A stretch of 25,577 nucleotides of DNA, taken from an uncultured Carnobacterium sp. (GTDB lineage Bacteria; Bacillota; Bacilli; Lactobacillales; Aerococcaceae). Shown here piece by piece: positions 20,940 through 25,577 of the stretch (position 1 is its first letter; every line of letters begins with the position of its first letter). A program made the position numbers and the translations under genes. The stretch is taken from the NCBI GenBank assembly GCA_905371865.1, contig CAJPNA010000002.1, positions 1 to 25,577 on the forward strand, read 5' to 3'. Under the pieces are notes generated by a model. The model was not told where the DNA came from, did no database searches, and saw only the letters and a list, made by a program, of their open reading frames with translations.

Positions 20940-22258
20940 AGAGACCCCATTGGATCCCATGGGGCTAACACAATTGGTTCGCTGTTGAAGGCGTCGAGTT
21001 GCTCTTTTGTAAGCAAGTCTTTTCTGATAACGATCTGATACGTATACTCATCCATCCACGCATCGCTCATCATCCAGAACCCTTCAACCCCAGATTCTTC
21101 ACCCCAACTATTTTCCACTTTCCAGCGATTAGGTTTACCATCGACAAGGTTCACCCCTGTTAATACCATCGCGTGTGTCATTAAGCTATCGCCGTATTCA
21201 AGACGTTCTCCTTTAGTAAGTGAATAGTCGATTCCAGTTAAGCCTTGAAGGTCAAAGTTATTCAGCGCAAGACGGCCATTGCTGCGGTTTGAAGATTGAC
21301 CAACATCGCAACCGAACCAGACTGACTCGCCTTGTTCTAATTGGCGAATCGCTAATTCTTTGAACGTTGCCATGTCTAAGTTCAAGTAACGAACTTGGTT
21401 CCCAACGACATTTCCAAGCATGTCAACAGTGTATGAACGGTTGAATGGTTTGTCCGTTGTTGGTGAGTTGATGATAGACACGTAATCGTCCAAGTTCAAG
21501 CCCACGAATTGTTCGAAGAAGCTTTGTGGTGTCAAATTCAAGTGACGGTGGAATTCCTTGTCTTTATCGCGATATTCGAAGTCGAATGTTTCTGGCGGAG
21601 TTCCAAGAGTCACGCTTAGTAAGTCGTACACTTCTTGCATTAATTGTTTACGCGTTTCGTTGATTTCCTCTTCGCTAGCACCTCTTGCCACTAGGTCGCG
21701 AAGCACTTTTGCGTCTTGGCGAAGTTTTTTATTTAAGTATTTGTTCAAATCGCTTGAAGCCGAGCTTGAAAAACTTTCCGGCATCACACTCTTTGGCACA
21801 ACCCCATATTTCTTGAAGATAGACACGATCATATCCCATTGCCCACCGTCTTGTTGAGGCGTTTGTAAAAGGAAGGCTACATTGCGGCTTGTCACCGGTT
21901 CGCCCGCTGTTTTTAAAATATTTTCATGGAAATAATTGGCCTTTTCGTATTTATCCCAGAAGAATGTATAGCTTTGTGAGAGTTCAAATTCTTCGAGCTT
22001 GAAGTTATTAAAAAGTCTGTGGCGGAATGTATTCAGCGCCGCAAACATCCAGCAACGACCTGAAGCCTTTTGGTTGGCTACTTTCCCGTGTTTTAAATCA
22101 ATCGAATACACCGGCTGATTTTCCACAACAGAAGCGACCGTTTCGCTGGCACCTTTCAAGCCATTCTTCACCGCAGCATTTTGCGCCACAATACGCTCTG
22201 GCTTACTTTGAAAACTTTCTTTATATTGTTTCGTCAATTCCTTTGTTAACGTAAACAT
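20933..22258 (-). CDS. pepC: Aminopeptidase C (bleomycin-hydrolase family, C1B)
   Basis: Cytoplasmic cysteine aminopeptidase that trims peptides during amino-acid supply; the family forms a hexameric barrel with inward active sites. It has 441 residues from the ATG at 22258-22256, the usual length. Papain-type triad: Cys69 in QKASGRCWMFAALN, His362 in THAMVLTGV and Asn383 in VENSWGEESG. The C-terminus ends DPMGSLA, extended slightly past the usual end by bases within the 124-bp repeat. A GTG directly upstream (22261) could also start, but AAAGGAG lies 8 nt before the ATG. It has its own promoter. pht lies upstream on the same strand behind a terminator. Confidence 0.96.
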   Translation of the reverse strand: MFTLTKELTKQYKESFQSKPERIVAQNAAVKNGLKGASETVASVVENQPVYSIDLKHGKVANQKASGRCWMFAALNTFRHRLFNNFKLEEFELSQSYTFFWDKYEKANYFHENILKTAGEPVTSRNVAFLLQTPQQDGGQWDMIVSIFKKYGVVPKSVMPESFSSSASSDLNKYLNKKLRQDAKVLRDLVARGASEEEINETRKQLMQEVYDLLSVTLGTPPETFDFEYRDKDKEFHRHLNLTPQSFFEQFVGLNLDDYVSIINSPTTDKPFNRSYTVDMLGNVVGNQVRYLNLDMATFKELAIRQLEQGESVWFGCDVGQSSNRSNGRLALNNFDLQGLTGIDYSLTKGERLEYGDSLMTHAMVLTGVNLVDGKPNRWKVENSWGEESGVEGFWMMSDAWMDEYTYQIVIRKDLLTKEQLDAFNSEPIVLAPWDPMGSLA

Positions 22259-22288
22259 CACTTCATCTCCTTTAATCTTAATATTCTT

Positions 22289-22317
22289 ATCGTACTCCTC
22301 TTCAGAAACGGATGCAA
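22289..22317 (-). promoter_or_regulatory. pepC promoter
   Basis: Minus strand TTGCAT (22317-22312), a 17-bp spacer, and TACGAT (22294-22289). The matches are moderate. Confidence 0.5.
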
Positions 22318-22365
22318 TACGATTTAATAAAAAAGAAACAATATCCTTTATATTTTGTTTCCATC

Positions 22366-22394
22366 AAAAAAGACGGTATTCTTACCGTCTTTTT
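22366..22394 (-). terminator. Rho-independent terminator of the histidine-triad gene
   Basis: AAAAAGACGGTA / TACCGTCTTTTTT with loop AGAA, 12 bp after the stop codon. It is a symmetric, T-tailed hairpin. Confidence 0.92.
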
Positions 22395-22405
22395 CTAATA
22401 CCCTC

Positions 22406-24634
22406 TTATTTTGTAAAATCCGCCATATTGATTGGAATGGACCTTCCGTCTGGCAAGCGTAATTCCGCCGTTCCATCCATATTAAAGACTAAACTATCTA
22501 ATCCTACTCCATAACTAGCAGCAAACTTAGCAAGTTTTTCTTGGACAGGATCCACTGCAGGCTCGTCATTCTCTCCTGAATCTAAACTAGGCTCTGTACC
22601 TTCATTTTCATGAGGCTTTGGAGTCGATGGAGTTTCAGGTTGGGATTGCGAATCACTTGGCTTAGACGTTGAGTCTGAAGGTTTCTCTTCTTTCGTTGTT
22701 TCCTTTTGTTCTTCTGAAGTACTTTGCGGCGCCTCTTCTGGTTGTTTTTCTTTTTCTCCTTGTCCCTTTTCCCCTGTATTTACTGTGGATGGTTCTGTTT
22801 TTTCTGCATCTTTTTGCGCATGCTCTTGGAATTGTTTGAGCACTCCCGGTTCTTCCGTCTTTTGTTTTGGATCTAAGACTGGAACTTCAACCACATAATA
22901 TGATTCATTTTCTTCGTAAGGGTTCGCCATAAAAGTCACTCGAATGACATTCCCCGGAGTAGAAGTGACTCCTTTATAGGATTCAGGAATCGGCAACTGT
23001 ATTTCCCCTACTTTATAGTTATTTTCCAAGTATGGTGTTCCGTGGAACTCATCAAACACACGAACCAATGCTTCTGTTCCTCCCGGAATCTTATACTGTG
23101 GTTTCAATCTGAGATGAGTGTCCCCGGCATAAAACGGATAGAAAATAGTATGACTAGCCATTTCATAAGCAAGAGATGCAGTCACTGTGAACGTTCCTTC
23201 ATAATGAACTTCTGGATAATCTTTTGAAGTAATACTATATTTAAATGTTTCTCCTGGAAGATATGATTTAAGAAGTTCAAAATTGGCAATATTTCCAACT
23301 CCATCTCCAAACACTCGCCCAGATAGTTTCTCTAATTGATGACCGTCTGGAGTTGTGAGTTTTACAATCATATTCGTTCCTAATTTCTCATCGATTCCTG
23401 GAGCAAATGTGAATGAAACACGCTTCTGCCCATTGGCTAAAGTAAATGCCTGATTATTAAAAGTGCTTGCTTTCAAGAGCGCAATTGCTTCTTCTAATTC
23501 CGCACCAGAATACACTTTATTATTCTGTTTTTTGGTTACTCCATCTTCTGGTTTAGAGGTTTCATAATCATGATGAGAATGCCCACCACTAAACGGTTTA
23601 CTCTCATCAATAGGTTCTGCATGATGATGATCTCCATGAGGATAAATAATGGAATTTTTTTCCTTATCGACTACAATTTGGTCTCGTTTAACCCCATATT
23701 CTTTCATAATTCGAGCAATTTTTTCCTCAATTTTTCTCTCTAACTCTTTATCCTCTTTATTTTCCTGAGTCGTATTTTCTGAAGGAGTAACTTCCTGAGT
23801 GGTACTTGGTTCGTTAGTATCGGGTGCTTCCTCGACCTTTCGACCATAATACCGCGCTCTGGCTTCTTCTAGATTTTCTTTAGGGATCAAATATTCCCAT
23901 TGACTATTTACGAGTTGCTCATAAGGAATTACATGAACATCTTTTAAACTACCATTATGAGCAACTAGTAAATACTTGCTTGTTTTTCCAATAATATGAT
24001 TTCCATCAAATAAAAATCCATCGCTCGTAGGATAATGAATTCCTGGAAATTGTTTTTCACTTGAAGAGGTATCAGGTGTTTGATTCTCCTCTTTTGAAGT
24101 TGAAGGAGACGTTGACAGGAATGCTCCTGTTGTTCCTCCAAAATTGGATTGAACTAGACCTGGTGAAGATAACGAATGAGCGGTCTGATTCAATTGGCTT
24201 TTATAAATAAAGTGGTAATGATCCCCGTGTCTCACCACATATCCAAGCTCATTCTCCTCAACAACATCTTTGAAATCAAAAGTATAATGGTCCTCGTTAG
24301 AATTCAATGGATAAGGAGTCTTCCCATTTTTATGCTCGAAAATAGCATCTTTTGGAACTTCTCCATAGACGAAATGATAGTGATCTCCGTGTTTTTTAAG
24401 ATATCCATTCGTAAAAACTTCACCCACGATCGTTTTAGGTTTATTCTTTTTAATTTCTTCAGCCGCTTTCTCGTATTTGGCCATTTTTTCCTTATCGATT
24501 TCTTCTTTTGTTGTATCCTCTGCAACTGGTTCTTCTTGTTTCACAGCGCCTTGTTGATTCACCCAAACAAATCCGCCTAATAGAGCGATACTGGCACTTC
24601 CAATTAAGAGTGATTTCTTTAGTAATTTCATCAA
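22406..24634 (-). CDS. Pht-like histidine-triad surface protein
   Basis: A 742-residue exported protein. It has a basic N-terminus and hydrophobic segment (MMKLLKKSLLIGSASIALLGGFVWV, 1-25) acting as signal peptide or anchor; there is no lipobox Cys and no LPXTG. Triad motifs: HGDHYH at 82-87 and 136-141, HGDHHH at 333-338, and a His-rich GHSHHDY at 351-357. A degenerate unit (FDGNHIIG...LLVAHNGSLKDVHVIPY, 209-238) has lost the triad. Residues about 375-590 are a beta-rich region, 595-695 a Pro/Glu/Ser/Thr-rich linker, and the end (KLAKFAASYGVGLDSLVFNMDGTAELRLPDG) resembles the streptococcal Pht C-terminus. Pht proteins bind zinc, aid its uptake with AdcAII, and bind host factors; that role is inferred here. 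GGGGGA precedes the ATG, and a consensus promoter lies upstream. adcAII is not in the window. Confidence 0.88.
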   Translation of the reverse strand: MMKLLKKSLLIGSASIALLGGFVWVNQQGAVKQEEPVAEDTTKEEIDKEKMAKYEKAAEEIKKNKPKTIVGEVFTNGYLKKHGDHYHFVYGEVPKDAIFEHKNGKTPYPLNSNEDHYTFDFKDVVEENELGYVVRHGDHYHFIYKSQLNQTAHSLSSPGLVQSNFGGTTGAFLSTSPSTSKEENQTPDTSSSEKQFPGIHYPTSDGFLFDGNHIIGKTSKYLLVAHNGSLKDVHVIPYEQLVNSQWEYLIPKENLEEARARYYGRKVEEAPDTNEPSTTQEVTPSENTTQENKEDKELERKIEEKIARIMKEYGVKRDQIVVDKEKNSIIYPHGDHHHAEPIDESKPFSGGHSHHDYETSKPEDGVTKKQNNKVYSGAELEEAIALLKASTFNNQAFTLANGQKRVSFTFAPGIDEKLGTNMIVKLTTPDGHQLEKLSGRVFGDGVGNIANFELLKSYLPGETFKYSITSKDYPEVHYEGTFTVTASLAYEMASHTIFYPFYAGDTHLRLKPQYKIPGGTEALVRVFDEFHGTPYLENNYKVGEIQLPIPESYKGVTSTPGNVIRVTFMANPYEENESYYVVEVPVLDPKQKTEEPGVLKQFQEHAQKDAEKTEPSTVNTGEKGQGEKEKQPEEAPQSTSEEQKETTKEEKPSDSTSKPSDSQSQPETPSTPKPHENEGTEPSLDSGENDEPAVDPVQEKLAKFAASYGVGLDSLVFNMDGTAELRLPDGRSIPINMADFTK

Positions 24635-24677
24635 ATTTCCCCCAAAAATATTCTAAATCGTATTTATTACGTTTTAC

Positions 24678-24706
24678 AATATACTACCCTACCTCGCTTC
24701 TGTCAA
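24678..24706 (-). promoter_or_regulatory. Promoter of the histidine-triad gene
   Basis: A perfect TTGACA (24706-24701), a 17-bp spacer, and TATATT (24683-24678), 44 bp before the start codon. It is the strongest promoter in the window. Confidence 0.85.
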
Positions 24707-24752
24707 CCACTTTGTGAGAAAAAGCTTCAATCTTAAACTTTTAACTCCAACT

Positions 24753-24764
24753 ATAACTGTTTAA
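24753..24764 (-). promoter_or_regulatory. AdcR-like (zinc repressor) half-matching box
   Basis: Minus strand TTAAACAGTTAT matches the streptococcal AdcR palindrome TTAACYRGTTAA at 10 of 12 positions. It is about 47 bp upstream of the -35 of the histidine-triad gene, farther than typical AdcR operators, so the assignment is tentative. Confidence 0.3.
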
Positions 24765-25040
24765 AAAAATCCTAAAAGAATCGAGTTTTTATCGATAAAT
24801 AGAAAATTGAATTATACTAATAGCGAACCAATCAGAATCGCTAAACTTACTCCGATAATGAAGCACACACCCCTTGCGTTCCCTTCCTAAGCATTGCCGA
24901 TAACATCGCAGCAGTTTATCAAAAAAAAGAAAGCATAAAAATATCTTGCGAATCACTACAAACTCGCTGGAATAAAACTAAAGCTTAATGGTACTCCTCT
25001 TTCCCCCTATATGCAATATAATAAATCGGTTAAATGCAAT
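24765..25040. other. Intergenic region with a possible decayed reading frame
   Basis: No complete gene is visible. A TATACT box at 24813-24818 and a small TAGCGA/TCGCTA hairpin (24821-24843) precede a plus-strand stretch of about 47 sense codons (about 24846-24988) without a start codon or ribosome site. It may be a gene remnant, but nothing is recognisable in it. Confidence 0.35.
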
Positions 25041-25070
25041 AAAAAGAGCCTCCTTCACTATAAAGGAGAC
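25041..25070 (-). terminator. Terminator of the small membrane-protein operon
   Basis: Stem GTCTCCTT / AAGGAGGC (25070-25063 with 25055-25048) on the minus strand, followed by TCTTTTTATT, 12 bp after the 51-residue gene. Confidence 0.75.
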
Positions 25071-25082
25071 CCCATCGTTTGT

Positions 25083-25238
25083 TTACATCCAAAGCATCAC
25101 GTACAGCCAAAAGAATATTAAAAATAGAGCAGCTGATGAAATCTCTATCCATCTAGGGACAACGACAACTTCCCTTTTCCGTAAATAGATTCCGAAACAA
25201 AGCAAAAGAATCCAAATTAGATAAAATAGGTATCTCAT
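25083..25238 (-). CDS. 51-residue membrane protein, unknown function
   Basis: An ORF of 51 codons starting ATG at 25238-25236, with AAAGGTGAG a few bases upstream. The product begins MRYLFYLIWILLLCFGIYLRKRE, a clear membrane helix followed by a basic stop, and has a second hydrophobic helix near the C-terminus (SSAALFLIFFWLYVMLWM). It follows the 65-residue gene by 32 bp and is closed by a terminator, which supports it as a real two-gene unit. No family is recognised. Possibilities include a small bacteriocin-immunity-like or regulatory membrane peptide, but nothing in the sequence decides this. Confidence 0.65.
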   Translation of the reverse strand: MRYLFYLIWILLLCFGIYLRKREVVVVPRWIEISSAALFLIFFWLYVMLWM

Positions 25239-25270
25239 TACTCTCACCTTTCCTTTATTAAATCATCCAA

Positions 25271-25468
25271 CTAACTACTCTCCGCACTACTTTTATTCTT
25301 ATTATAAAAATAGTCCGCTACCCCCCACATACCAAATACAACTGACCAATATAGGAAAATTTTTGCTAAATCAGCGAAGCTAAAACGCCCCAATACTAAA
25401 CTGTTAGCAATATAACCAAACAGCATCAAAACATATAAAAGTCTTTTCTTAGGCATTTCTATATTCAC
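25271..25468 (-). CDS. 65-residue membrane protein, unknown function
   Basis: A short protein with a basic N-terminus (PKKR), two hydrophobic segments (about 10-26 and 33-52) and a polar tail (NKNKSSAESS). The frame opens with GTG at 25468-25466, which overlaps the AAGGAT site too closely; an ATG four codons later (25456) lies 12-13 nt after it, somewhat far. The start is therefore uncertain within four codons. It is upstream of the 51-residue gene in the same direction, with a TATAAT box about 52 bp before the start. No homologue is recognised. Confidence 0.6.
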   Translation of the reverse strand: MNIEMPKKRLLYVLMLFGYIANSLVLGRFSFADLAKIFLYWSVVFGMWGVADYFYNKNKSSAESS

Positions 25469-25519
25469 ATCCTTCGTATCAAATGCAAAATAATAAATTA
25501 ACCGCTTTCATTCATCTTT

Positions 25520-25525
25520 ATTATA
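25520..25525 (-). promoter_or_regulatory. -10 box of the small membrane-protein operon
   Basis: TATAAT within AGTATAATAAAGAT on the minus strand; no clear -35. The surrounding 22 bp match the region at 6075-6080 at 19 positions. Confidence 0.5.
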
Positions 25526-25577
25526 CTACTCCTTTTAAAAAATAAAAGACTCAATTTCTATTTTTAATAAAAATACC

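Overview
This window is chromosomal DNA from a low-GC Gram-positive bacterium of the Lactobacillales. The evidence is consensus sigma-A promoters, strong AAGGAGG ribosome sites, a T-box in front of valS, short spacers and U-tailed terminators. The gene pairs valS-folC-radC and ddl-murF-cshA, together with a streptococcal-type histidine-triad surface protein, suggest a Carnobacteriaceae/Granulicatella-like organism. That assignment is inference from gene content and order; no marker gene is present. No rRNA, tRNA, IS transposase, prophage or CRISPR array was seen.

Layout: nearly everything is on the minus strand, so it reads right to left. Positions 1-4821 hold the valS promoter and T-box leader, valS, folC and a radC that stops after 147 codons at the window edge. 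Positions 4839-6080 hold a tributyrin-type esterase and a small membrane protein. Positions 6115-8400 hold lplA (lipoate ligase) and a CPBP-family membrane protein. Positions 8504-13249 hold cell-wall precursor synthesis (ddl-murF) and the DEAD-box RNA helicase cshA. Positions 13264-16214 hold two unrecognised genes and the lemA-htpX membrane quality-control pair. The only two plus-strand genes are a SUKH (SMI1/KNR4) protein at 16291-17001 and a fused MacB/FtsX-type ABC transporter at 17624-20149, separated by cdd on the minus strand. Positions 20933-25468 hold pepC, a large histidine-triad surface protein and a pair of very small membrane proteins.

The most unusual content is intergenic. Three elements of about 170-195 bp (7389-7570, 10311-10505, 20493-20661) share short conserved motifs and one architecture: a long outer inverted repeat enclosing several hairpins. 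The stem sequences differ between copies while pairing is kept. Wobble pairs and a tandem G-A mismatch favour one strand, so they look like a family of structured RNAs or RNA-like mobile repeats. The 0.8-kb gap between the ABC transporter and pepC also contains a doubled 16-bp palindrome (related to a palindrome at 7328), a degenerate 118-bp duplication, and two GC-rich 124-bp tandem repeats that run into the pepC stop codon.

Functionally the genes are mostly housekeeping: translation (valS), folate (folC), peptidoglycan precursors (ddl, murF), RNA remodelling (cshA), lipoate salvage (lplA), peptide and pyrimidine salvage (pepC, cdd) and membrane proteostasis (htpX/lemA). The surface/zinc protein, the transporter and the intergenic repeats form the accessory layer. 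All names rest on motif reading without database searches.
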